This document shows, piece by piece, positions 1-7,224 of a DNA stretch of 47,116 bases. The stretch is from Streptomyces somaliensis DSM 40738. Lineage in GTDB: Bacteria > Actinomycetota > Actinomycetes > Streptomycetales > Streptomycetaceae. The notes under the pieces are model-generated. The model worked only from the letters and a program-made list of their open reading frames with translations. It did not search any database and was not told the origin of the DNA. The stretch lies in contig JAAXOU010000003.1 of assembly GCA_012396115.1 (NCBI GenBank), forward strand, positions 1 to 47,116, read 5' to 3'. The position numbers were made by a program, and so were the translations under genes. Each line of letters opens with the position of its first letter. Positions within the stretch are counted from its first letter, which is position 1.

Positions 1-1515
1 GCCGGGCGGGGGAGGGCCCCCCGCCGGGCCCGGCTCGGTCGCGCCCGCCTCGCCTGGGGCTGGAGCGTCGGCGTCCCCGGCCCGTGCCTCCTCACCTGGG
101 TCGCCTCGGGCCTCGACGTGGGGGCCGGCCTCGGCGTCGGCCCCGGCCTCGCCAACAGCGTCCCGCTGTTCCTGACGTTCACCGTCGCGGCGGCCCTCCT
201 CGGCGGCCTGCTCCCCGCCCTCGCCTCCGCCACGGCGGGCTCGCTCCTCCTCGTCTGGTGCTTCACCCCGCCCACCCGCACCTGGGCCGTCGCCGACCCG
301 GGGAACGCGGTGGCCATCGCCGTGTTCTTCGCGGTCGCCGCGTCCGTCGCCTCCGTCGTGGACCTGGCCGCCCGCCGCACCCACCAGGCGGCGCGGCTGC
401 GCGCCGAGGCGGAACTCCTCTCCTTCCTCGCCGGGAGCGTCCTGCGCGGCGACACCACCCTCGACGGACTCCTGCGAGGCGTACGCGAGACCTTCGCCGT
501 GGAGTCGGCGGCGCTGCTGGAGCGCCCCGACGACCGCGCCCCGTGGACCTGCGCCGCCCACACCGGGCCGGGCCGCCCGCCCGCCCGGCCCGAGGACGCC
601 GACGTCGACATGCCCGTCGGCGACCGCCTCGCGCTCGCCCTGACCGGCCGCGTCCTGCCCGCCGAGGACCGCCGGGTGCTCGGCGCCTTCGCCGCGCAGG
701 CCGCCGTCTTCCTCGACCGGCAGCGGCTCGTCGGCCAGGCCGAGGAGGCCCGCAGGCTCGCGGAGGGCGACAAGATCCGCACGGCGCTGCTGGCCGCCGT
801 CTCGCACGACCTGCGCACCCCGCTCGCCGCGATCAAGGCCGCCGTCTCCTCCCTCCGCTCCGACGACGTCGAGTGGTCCGACGAGGACCGCGCCGACCTG
901 CTCGAAGGCATCGAGGACGGTGCCGACCGCCTCGACCACCTCATCGGCAACCTCCTCGACATGTCCCGCCTCCAGACCGGCACCGTCACCCCGCTGCTGC
1001 GCGTCACCGACCTCGACGAGGTCGTCCCCATGGCACTCGGCGGCGTCCCCGACGGCAGCGTCGAACTCGACGTCCCCGAGTCGCTGCCCATGGTGGTCGT
1101 CGACCGCGGGCTGCTCGAACGGGCCGTCGCCAACCTCGTCGAGAACGCCGTGAAGTACGCCCCCGGGGGCAGCCGCGTCCTGGTCTCCGCCGGCGTCCGC
1201 GGCGACCGCGTCGAACTGCGCGTCGCCGACCGCGGCCCCGGCGTCCCCGACGGGGCGAAGGAACGCATCTTCGCCCCCTTCCAGCGGTACGGCGACAGCC
1301 CGCGCGGCACCGGCGTGGGCCTCGGCCTCGCCGTCGCCCGCGGCTTCGCCGAGGCCATGCACGGCACCCTGACCGCCGAGGACACCCCCGGCGGCGGGCT
1401 CACCATGGTCCTCGCCCTCCGCGCCGCGCGGACCCGCGGCGCGGAGGCGGCCCCCGGTCCCACCGGGTCCCGCCCCACAGGATCCCGCCCCCTACCGAAA
1501 GCAGGTCCCCCATGA
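1..1515 (+). CDS. kdpD: KdpD-family sensor histidine kinase, 5' end outside window
   Basis: The reading frame is open from the first base, so the N-terminal part is missing. What is visible starts in a DUF4118-like membrane region (several hydrophobic helices up to about base 360), then a cytoplasmic linker, the phosphoacceptor H-box SHDLRTPL with its histidine at 805-807, and a HATPase domain with the N-box NLVENAVKYA near 1131-1160 and the G-boxes DRGPGVPDG and GTGVGLGLAVARGF. This is the layout of KdpD, the membrane kinase that senses K+ limitation or turgor and phosphorylates KdpE. The gene overlaps the next one by 4 bases (ATGA), so the two are translationally coupled. The kdpFABC pump genes would be expected upstream and cannot be checked here. 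A related DUF4118 kinase with another input is possible. Confidence 0.88.
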   Translation, partial: AGRGRAPRRARLGRARLAWGWSVGVPGPCLLTWVASGLDVGAGLGVGPGLANSVPLFLTFTVAAALLGGLLPALASATAGSLLLVWCFTPPTRTWAVADPGNAVAIAVFFAVAASVASVVDLAARRTHQAARLRAEAELLSFLAGSVLRGDTTLDGLLRGVRETFAVESAALLERPDDRAPWTCAAHTGPGRPPARPEDADVDMPVGDRLALALTGRVLPAEDRRVLGAFAAQAAVFLDRQRLVGQAEEARRLAEGDKIRTALLAAVSHDLRTPLAAIKAAVSSLRSDDVEWSDEDRADLLEGIEDGADRLDHLIGNLLDMSRLQTGTVTPLLRVTDLDEVVPMALGGVPDGSVELDVPESLPMVVVDRGLLERAVANLVENAVKYAPGGSRVLVSAGVRGDRVELRVADRGPGVPDGAKERIFAPFQRYGDSPRGTGVGLGLAVARGFAEAMHGTLTAEDTPGGGLTMVLALRAARTRGAEAAPGPTGSRPTGSRPLPKAGPP

Positions 1516-2195
1516 CGCGGGTGCTCGTGGTCGACGACGAGCCGCAGATCGTACGCGCCCTCGTGATCAGCCTGAAGGCGCGCGGGTACGAGGTCGACTC
1601 CGCCCCCGGCGGGGCGACCGCCCTCGCCCTCGCCGCCCGGCGCCGGCCCGACGTGGTCGTCCTCGACCTCGGACTGCCCGACGTGGACGGCGTCGACGTC
1701 ATCAGGGAGCTGCGCCGGCGGACCCGCGCCCCGATCCTGGTGCTCTCCGCCCGCCACAGCTCCGACGAGAAGGTCGGGGCCCTCGACGCGGGCGCCGACG
1801 ACTACGTGACCAAGCCGTTCGGGATGGACGAACTGCTGGCCCGGCTGCGGGCCGCCGTGCGCCGCGCCGAGCCTGCCGGCGGCGACGGGGACGCGGGCGT
1901 CGTGGAGACCGAGGCGTTCACCGTCGACCTCGCGGCGAAGCGGGTCAACCGGGACGGCCGGGACGTCCGGCTCACCCCGACCGAGTGGCACCTGCTGGAG
2001 GTCCTGGTCCGCAACGCCGGCCGGCTCGTCGGCCAGAAGCAGCTCCTCCAGGAGGTCTGGGGCCCCTCGTACGGCACCGAGACGAACTACCTGCGGGTCT
2101 ACATGGCGCAGTTGCGGCGCAAGCTGGAGGCCGACCCCTCGCACCCGAGGCACTTCGTCACCGAGCCCGGCATGGGCTACCGGTTCCAGCACTGA
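1512..2195 (+). CDS. kdpE: KdpE-family response regulator
   Basis: This 227-residue OmpR/PhoB-type regulator has an N-terminal receiver domain (acidic pair in VVDDEPQ, phosphoacceptor Asp52 in VVVLDLGLPD, conserved Lys in YVTKPF) and a C-terminal winged helix (LTPTEWHLLEVLVRNAGRLV through GTETNYLRVYMAQLRRKLE, ending MGYRF). Length and motif order are typical of KdpE, which activates the high-affinity K+ ATPase operon. The ATG at 1512 overlaps the kinase stop codon. No other start with a comparable position fits. The partnership with the upstream kinase is inferred from the overlap. Confidence 0.9.
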   Translation: MTRVLVVDDEPQIVRALVISLKARGYEVDSAPGGATALALAARRRPDVVVLDLGLPDVDGVDVIRELRRRTRAPILVLSARHSSDEKVGALDAGADDYVTKPFGMDELLARLRAAVRRAEPAGGDGDAGVVETEAFTVDLAAKRVNRDGRDVRLTPTEWHLLEVLVRNAGRLVGQKQLLQEVWGPSYGTETNYLRVYMAQLRRKLEADPSHPRHFVTEPGMGYRFQH

Positions 2196-2250
2196 CCCGC
2201 GGCGGACCGCCCGGCGGGCGTCGGGACCGGGCCCCCGGCGGGGCTTCCCG

Positions 2251-2256
2251 TAGGCT
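2251..2256 (+). promoter_or_regulatory. -10-like element of a probable leaderless promoter
   Basis: TAGGCT lies 6 bases before the ATG at 2263, so transcription would begin at or next to the start codon. No clear -35 hexamer and no Shine-Dalgarno sequence are visible. Leaderless genes are common in actinobacteria. Confidence 0.4.
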
Positions 2257-2262
2257 TTCCGC

Positions 2263-2661
2263 ATGAGTGCTGCACCGCGTACGGAGAAGTCCGGCGGCCG
2301 CTTCCGGCGCATGCTGGACCGCCTGTCCAGCTCGCAGGGGGAGCTGGAGTCCGAGGAGCTGCAGGAGGACGCCGAGGCGGCCGGCTGCACCCGCATCTCG
2401 GACTGCGGGGACCGCCAGATCGTGAAGGTGACTGGTACCTTGCGGACGGTCACCCTGCGCCCGCGGGCCGGCGTGCCGGCCCTGGAGGCCGAGCTCTTCG
2501 ACGGCACGGCCCCGCTGGACGTGGTGTGGCTGGGACGGCGGTCCATCGTGGGCATCGAACCCGGACGCAGGCTCATAGCCTCGGGCCGGATCTCCATGAG
2601 CCAGGGCCGCAGGGTCCTCTTCAACCCGAAATACGAGCTCCGACCGCTCGGACAGGAGTAG
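2263..2661 (+). CDS. OB-fold nucleic-acid-binding domain protein
   Basis: This 132-residue protein has a basic N-terminal stretch (about residues 6-20), an acidic segment, and then a small OB-fold (IVKVTGTLRTVTLRP, GTAPLDVVWLGRRSIVGIEPG, GRRVLFNPKYEL) like the RecG-wedge/tRNA-anticodon type found in short actinobacterial proteins. The family sits next to DUF3159 genes in many actinobacteria, and M. tuberculosis Rv2694c/Rv2693c appear to be the same pair. The stop is 3 bases before the next start, so the two genes form an operon. The substrate (DNA or RNA) is not known. Confidence 0.85.
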   Translation: MSAAPRTEKSGGRFRRMLDRLSSSQGELESEELQEDAEAAGCTRISDCGDRQIVKVTGTLRTVTLRPRAGVPALEAELFDGTAPLDVVWLGRRSIVGIEPGRRLIASGRISMSQGRRVLFNPKYELRPLGQE

Positions 2662-2664
2662 CCG

Positions 2665-3417
2665 GTGACGTCACTCGACAAGCCGACCGCCGGAGGAAGC
2701 ACCTCCCCGGCGCCGTCCCCCGCCGCCCCGGACGACCCCGGGACGCCGGACGCCAGGGCCGTGACCGAGGCCGCCCTGTTCGACGCGTTCGGCGGGGTCC
2801 GCGGCATGGTGGAGACCGTCCTGCCCGGCCTCCTCTTCGTCACGATCTTCACCGTCGCCAAGGACCTGCACGCCTCCGCCCTGGCGGCGCTCGCGGTGTC
2901 CCTGCTGCTCGTCGTCGTCCGACTGGCCCGCCGCGACACGGTCAAGCACGCCTTCAGCGGCGTCTTCGGCGTCGCCTTCGGCGTCGTCTTCGCGATGATG
3001 ACCGGTGAGGCCAAGGACTTCTACCTGCCGGGCATGCTGTACACGCTGGGCCTCGGCATCGCGTACGTCGCCACGACGCTGGCGGGCGTCCCGCTGATCG
3101 GGCTGATCCTCGGGCCGGTCTTCAAGGAGAACCTCTCCTGGCGCACCCGCAACCCCGGCCGCAAGAGGGCCTACGCCAAGGCCAGCTACGCCTGGGGCGC
3201 CATCCTGCTGGGCAAGTGCGCGATCCTCTTCCCCCTGTACTGGTGGGCCGACCCGACCAGGCTCGGCTGGGTCCTCGTCGCGCTGAAGATCCCGCCGTTC
3301 CTGCTCGCCGTCTACCTGACGTGGGTCTTCCTCGCCAAGGCGCCGCCGCCGATCGACGTCTTCGCGGAGATGGAGGAGGCCGAGCGCGCCGAGAAGGAGC
3401 GCGGGGCCGGCGCCTGA
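2665..3417 (+). CDS. DUF3159 family integral membrane protein
   Basis: This 250-residue protein has a disordered Pro/Ala-rich N terminus (about residues 1-32), then TEAALFDAFGGVRGMVETVLPGLLFVTIF, typical of DUF3159, followed by about five to six hydrophobic helices and a charged C-terminal tail (EMEEAERAEKERG). The GTG start at 2665 is 3 bases after the OB-fold gene stop, inside that gene's operon. DUF3159 proteins resemble the VC0807/intracellular septation-like membrane fold; no transport or enzymatic role is established. The conserved position beside TrkA and the permease makes a role in ion or envelope homeostasis possible, but this is inference. Confidence 0.85.
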   Translation: MTSLDKPTAGGSTSPAPSPAAPDDPGTPDARAVTEAALFDAFGGVRGMVETVLPGLLFVTIFTVAKDLHASALAALAVSLLLVVVRLARRDTVKHAFSGVFGVAFGVVFAMMTGEAKDFYLPGMLYTLGLGIAYVATTLAGVPLIGLILGPVFKENLSWRTRNPGRKRAYAKASYAWGAILLGKCAILFPLYWWADPTRLGWVLVALKIPPFLLAVYLTWVFLAKAPPPIDVFAEMEEAERAEKERGAGA

Positions 3418-3437
3418 CGCCCGGGCGCGCACGGCGG

Positions 3438-3469
3438 GGGGCCGGGGACCGATCGCGGTCCCCGGCCCC
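3438..3469. terminator. Strong hairpin between convergent genes, probable bidirectional terminator
   Basis: Two perfectly complementary 14-base arms (3438-3451 and 3456-3469) enclose a 4-base loop ATCG. The hairpin sits midway between the stop codons of the DUF3159 gene and the convergent trkA gene. There is no long T run on either side, as is usual for high-GC actinobacterial terminators. Confidence 0.75.
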
Positions 3470-3497
3470 GTACGCACTCCCGCGCGACCGGCCCGCG

Positions 3498-4175
3498 TCA
3501 GTCCGGGAGGTCCTCCCTGCGGACCGACAGCAGGTCCTCCAACTGCTCCTCGCGCGCCTGCGCGGCCACGAACAGCAGCTCGTCCCCGGCCTCCAGCGTC
3601 TCCTCCGCACCCGGCGTGAGGACCCGCGAACCGCGGATGATCGTAACCAGCGACGTGTCCTGCGGCCACGCCACGTCCCCGACGCGCGTACCGGCGATCC
3701 CCGACTCCGGGGGCAGGGTCAGCTCGACCAGGTTGGCGTCGCCGTGACTGAAGCGCAGCAGCCGGACCAGGTCGCCGACGCTCACCGCCTCCTCCACCAG
3801 CGCCGACATCAGACGCGGCGTCGACACGGCGACGTCCACGCCCCACGCCTCGGTGAACAGCCACTCGTTCTTCGGGTTGTTGACCCGCGCGACGACCCGG
3901 GGGACCCCGTACTCGGTCTTCGCGAGCAGCGACACGACGAGGTTCACCTTGTCGTCACCGGTCGCCGCGATCACGACGTGGCACCGCTGCAGCGCCGCCT
4001 CGTCCAGGGACGTGATCTCGCAGGCGTCGGCCAGCAGCCACTCCGCCAGCGGCACCCGCTCCACCGAGATGGCGGTCGGCGCCTTGTCGATGAGCAGCAC
4101 CTCGTGCCCGTTCTCCAGCAACTCGCCCGCGATGGAACGACCCACCGCGCCCGCGCCGGCGATGGCGACCCGCAT
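3498..4175 (-). CDS. trkA: TrkA-family K+ transport regulator, second copy (CeoC-like)
   Basis: This 225-residue protein begins with a Rossmann nucleotide-binding motif (MRVAIAGAGAVGRSIAGEL, then LLIDK), forming an RCK_N domain to about residue 120, and ends with an RCK_C (TrkA_C) domain (about 140-215, including GIAGTRVGDVAWPQDT and GDELLFVAA). Such proteins form NAD(H)/ATP- or c-di-AMP-responsive rings that gate Trk/Ktr-type K+ channels at the membrane. The ATG at 4175 overlaps the stop of the upstream trkA copy by one base, giving a two-gene operon. In M. tuberculosis the equivalent pair is ceoB (Rv2691) and ceoC (Rv2692). A membrane channel subunit is not encoded next to them. Confidence 0.9.
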   Translation of the reverse strand: MRVAIAGAGAVGRSIAGELLENGHEVLLIDKAPTAISVERVPLAEWLLADACEITSLDEAALQRCHVVIAATGDDKVNLVVSLLAKTEYGVPRVVARVNNPKNEWLFTEAWGVDVAVSTPRLMSALVEEAVSVGDLVRLLRFSHGDANLVELTLPPESGIAGTRVGDVAWPQDTSLVTIIRGSRVLTPGAEETLEAGDELLFVAAQAREEQLEDLLSVRREDLPD

Positions 4176-4843
4176 CAGTGACCGCTCCCCTCGGGGCCGT
4201 GGGCGAAGGCCGCCTCGACCTGTTCCACCTCGTCCGTCCGCATCATCACGTGCACCAGGTCGCCGTCCTGCAGCACCGTCTGCGACGTCGGCAGGACCGC
4301 CTCGCCGAGCCGGGTCAGGAACGCCACGCGCACCCCGGTCTCCTCCTGGATCGTGTGCACCTTGTGGCCGATCCACGCCGGCGAGATGTACACCTCCGCG
4401 AGCTGCACCGCACCGCTCGGGTCCCGCCACAACTCCGAGGCGCCGGACGGCAGCAGCCGGCGCAGCATCTGGTCGGCGGTCCACCGCACGGTGGCGACCG
4501 TGGGGATGCCCAGCCGCTGGTACACCTCGGCGCGCCGGGGGTCGTAGATCCGGGCGGCGACGTGCTCGACGCCGAACATCTCGCGCGCCACCCGCGCCGC
4601 GATGATGTTGGAGTTGTCACCGCTGCTGACCGCGGCGAACGCGCCGGCCTCCTCGATGCCCGCCTCGCGCAGGGTGTCCTGGTCGAAGCCGACGCCGGTG
4701 ACGCGCCGCCCGCCGAAGCCGGAGCCGAGGCGCCGGAAGGCCGTGGGGTCCCGGTCGACGACGGCGACCGTGTGACCCTGCCGCTCCAGGGTCTGCGCCA
4801 GTTCGGCGCCGACACGGCCGCAGCCCATGATCACGATATGCAC
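4175..4843 (-). CDS. trkA: TrkA-family K+ transport regulator, first copy (CeoB-like)
   Basis: This 222-residue protein has the Rossmann motif MHIVIMGCGRVGAELAQ, followed by VVDRD at the end of the second strand, then an RCK_N domain and a TrkA_C domain (about residues 135-215). The first Gly motif reads GCGRVG, as in CeoB. A GTG start at 4843 is preceded by AAAGGGA at a suitable distance. It is the first gene of the trkA pair and is divergent from the APC permease at 5053, which is itself a probable K+ importer. The neighbourhood therefore combines sensors, channel gates and a carrier for potassium. Confidence 0.9.
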   Translation of the reverse strand: MHIVIMGCGRVGAELAQTLERQGHTVAVVDRDPTAFRRLGSGFGGRRVTGVGFDQDTLREAGIEEAGAFAAVSSGDNSNIIAARVAREMFGVEHVAARIYDPRRAEVYQRLGIPTVATVRWTADQMLRRLLPSGASELWRDPSGAVQLAEVYISPAWIGHKVHTIQEETGVRVAFLTRLGEAVLPTSQTVLQDGDLVHVMMRTDEVEQVEAAFAHGPEGSGH

Positions 4844-5039
4844 GTCCCTTTACCCCGCACTCCTGATCACCCTGCTGACCTGCGAAAACACCCTGCTCAC
4901 TCTTCTCTCTCAGCCTGCGTGCGGTGCTGCACCGGAACGAGCTTATGCCCCGGTCGGGCGGTTGCCCCCATCCGAGCGGGGGAACCGGCGGTGCGTCGAA
5001 CACGCCCCCTGCGGGTGGGCGCCGCACATTTCGAACGCT

Positions 5040-5045
5040 TACGAT
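5040..5045 (+). promoter_or_regulatory. -10 element of a probable leaderless promoter for the permease gene
   Basis: TACGAT ends 7 bases before the GTG at 5053, which leaves no room for a ribosome binding site. This spacing is diagnostic of leaderless transcripts in Streptomyces. A good -35 box was not seen. No c-di-AMP (ydaO) riboswitch can fit downstream of this promoter. Confidence 0.45.
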
Positions 5046-5052
5046 CCTCTGC

Positions 5053-7110
5053 GTGTCCAAACTGACCGACGTGCCCAAACGGATCCTGATCGGCCGGGCC
5101 CTGCGCAGCGACAGGTTGGGGGAGACACTCCTGCCCAAGCGCATCGCGCTCCCCGTCTTCGCCTCCGACCCGCTCTCCTCGGTGGCGTACGCGCCGGGCG
5201 AGGTCCTGCTGGTCCTGTCCGTCGCGGGCGCCTCGGCGTACGCCTTCAGCCCGTGGATCACGGCCGCCGTCGTGATCCTCATGTTCACGGTCGTCGCCTC
5301 GTACCGGCAGAACGTCCACGCCTACCCCAGCGGCGGCGGCGACTACGAGGTCGCCCAGACCAACCTCGGCCCGCGCGCCGGACTCGGCGTCGCCAGCGCC
5401 CTCCTCGTCGACTACGTGCTCACCGTCGCCGTGTCCATCTCCTCCGGCGTCGAGAACCTCGGCTCCGCGATCCCGTTCGTCGTCGAGCACAAGACGGCCT
5501 CCGCCGTCGCGATCATCGTGCTCCTCACCCTGATGAACCTGCGCGGGGTCAAGGAGTCCGGCCGCCTCTTCGCCGTCCCGACGTACGTCTTCGTCACCGG
5601 CGTCTTCGCCCTCGTCGTCTGGGGCGCCTTCCGCGGCCTGCTCCTCGGCGACACGATGCGGGCGCCCACCGCCGACCTGGAGATCCGGGCCGAGCACCAG
5701 GGCCTCGCCGGGTTCGCCCTGTTCTTCCTGCTGCTGCGCGCCTTCTCCTCCGGCTGCGCCGCGCTCACCGGCGTCGAGGCGATCAGCAACGGCGTCCCCG
5801 CCTTCCGCAAGCCCAAGAGCCGCAACGCCGCCGCCACCCTCGCGCTCATGGGCGGCCTCGCCGTCACCATGTTCTGCGGCATCATCGGCCTCGCCCTCGC
5901 CACCGACGTCAAGATGGCCGAGGACCCCGCCCGCGAACTGCTCCGCGACGGCACCCCGGTCGGCCCCGATTACACCCAGGAACCGGTGATCTCCCAGGTC
6001 TCCGCCGCCGTCTTCGGCGACGGCAGCATCCCGTTCCTCGTCCTGGCCGCCGCCACCGCGCTCGTGCTGTTCCTCGCCGCGAACACCGCGTACAACGGCT
6101 TCCCCCTCCTCGGCTCGATCCTCGCCCAGGACCGCTACCTGCCCCGCCAGCTCCACACCCGCGGCGACCGGCTCGCCTTCTCCAACGGCATCGTGCTGCT
6201 CGCCGCGGCCGCCGCGGTCCTCGTGTACCTCTACGACGCCGAGGTCACCCGGCTCATCCAGCTCTACATCGTCGGCGTCTTCGTGTCCTTCACGCTCAGC
6301 CAGACCGGCATGGTCCGCCACTGGAACCGCCTGCTGCGCACCGAGGCCGACCCGGCCGCGCGCCGCCGGATGATCCGCTCCCGCGCCATCAACACCTTCG
6401 GCGCGTCCTTCACCGGCCTCGTCCTGGTCGTCGTCCTCGTCACCAAGTTCACCCACGGGGCCTGGGTGGCGCTGCTCGGCATGGCGGTCTTCTACGTGAC
6501 GATGACCGCGATCCGCAAGCACTACGACCGGGTCGCCGAGGAACTCGCCGCCCCCGAGGGCCCCAGCGAGGACAGCGTCCGCCCCGCCCGCGTCCACTCC
6601 ATCGTCCTCGTTTCCAAGATCCACCGCCCGACCCTCCGCGCCGTCGCCTACGCCAAGCTGATGCGCTCCGACAAGCTGGAGGCGCTGAGCATCAACGTCG
6701 ACCCGGCCGAGACCAAGGCCCTCACCAGGGAATGGGAGCGCCGGGGCATCGACGTCCCGCTGAAGATCCTCGACTCCCCGTACCGGGAGATCACCCGGCC
6801 CGTCGTCGAGTACGTCAAGAGCCTGCGCCGCGAGAGCCCCCGCGACGTCGTCAGCGTGATCATCCCCGAGTACGTCGTCGGCCACTGGTACGAGCACCTC
6901 CTGCACAACCAGAGCGCCCTGCGCCTCAAGGGCCGCCTGCTGTTCACGCCCGGCGTGATGGTCACCTCCGTCCCGTACCAGCTGCTCTCCTCGGAGGCGG
7001 CCAGGCAGCGGGCGAAGAAGCACCAGGAGTGGAACGCGCCCGGCTCGGTGCGCCGCGGCCTGGTCGAGACGGGCGCCAAGCGCCCGGGCCGCCCGAACGG
7101 CAAGGGGTGA
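5053..7110 (+). CDS. APC-superfamily permease of the KimA type
   Basis: This protein has 685 residues. After a short charged N terminus comes LPKRIALPVFASDPLSSVAYAP, the first-helix signature of the KimA/YdaO-like branch of the APC superfamily, and about 12 hydrophobic helices to about residue 480. The last 190 residues form a soluble domain (HSIVLVSKIHRPTLRAVAYAKLMRSDKLEALSI and further) resembling a universal stress/KimA C-terminal domain. In Bacillus subtilis KimA is a high-affinity K+/H+ symporter. The neighbouring trkA genes support K+ as substrate, but many such actinobacterial proteins are only annotated as amino acid permeases. GTG 5053 was chosen because the family signature begins just after it and a -10 box lies immediately upstream; longer in-frame starts back to 4924 are less likely. 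M. tuberculosis Rv2690c occupies the same position. Confidence 0.85.
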   Translation: MSKLTDVPKRILIGRALRSDRLGETLLPKRIALPVFASDPLSSVAYAPGEVLLVLSVAGASAYAFSPWITAAVVILMFTVVASYRQNVHAYPSGGGDYEVAQTNLGPRAGLGVASALLVDYVLTVAVSISSGVENLGSAIPFVVEHKTASAVAIIVLLTLMNLRGVKESGRLFAVPTYVFVTGVFALVVWGAFRGLLLGDTMRAPTADLEIRAEHQGLAGFALFFLLLRAFSSGCAALTGVEAISNGVPAFRKPKSRNAAATLALMGGLAVTMFCGIIGLALATDVKMAEDPARELLRDGTPVGPDYTQEPVISQVSAAVFGDGSIPFLVLAAATALVLFLAANTAYNGFPLLGSILAQDRYLPRQLHTRGDRLAFSNGIVLLAAAAAVLVYLYDAEVTRLIQLYIVGVFVSFTLSQTGMVRHWNRLLRTEADPAARRRMIRSRAINTFGASFTGLVLVVVLVTKFTHGAWVALLGMAVFYVTMTAIRKHYDRVAEELAAPEGPSEDSVRPARVHSIVLVSKIHRPTLRAVAYAKLMRSDKLEALSINVDPAETKALTREWERRGIDVPLKILDSPYREITRPVVEYVKSLRRESPRDVVSVIIPEYVVGHWYEHLLHNQSALRLKGRLLFTPGVMVTSVPYQLLSSEAARQRAKKHQEWNAPGSVRRGLVETGAKRPGRPNGKG

Positions 7111-7138
7111 CGTCGCGGAGACGTAGACTGGTGGGCTG

Positions 7139-7188
7139 GTCACCCGACCGGGCCCGTCACCCGGCCGGCTCCGTCACCCGACCGGGCC
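7139..7188 (+). repeat. Short tandem repeat upstream of the RNA methyltransferase gene
   Basis: Three imperfect copies of a 16-base unit close to GTCACCCGACCGGGCC run head to tail between the permease stop and the start at 7225. A -10-like TAGACT lies just before them at 7124-7129, so the repeats would be in the 5' leader. Each unit contains complementary CCGG-rich segments and could fold. Confidence 0.6.
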
Positions 7189-7224
7189 GAACCTCCCCCT
7201 CCCCACCCCTGGAGTCACCCCGCC

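Noticed and set aside
4844..5052. Possible c-di-AMP (ydaO) riboswitch upstream of the KimA-like gene
   Set aside because: A -10 box 7 bases before the start codon leaves no transcribed leader, and I saw no ydaO-type motif.
4897..7143. Open frame of about 750 codons antisense to the permease gene
   Set aside because: The plus strand encodes a complete membrane carrier with third-position GC bias; the antisense product is low-complexity and matches no family.
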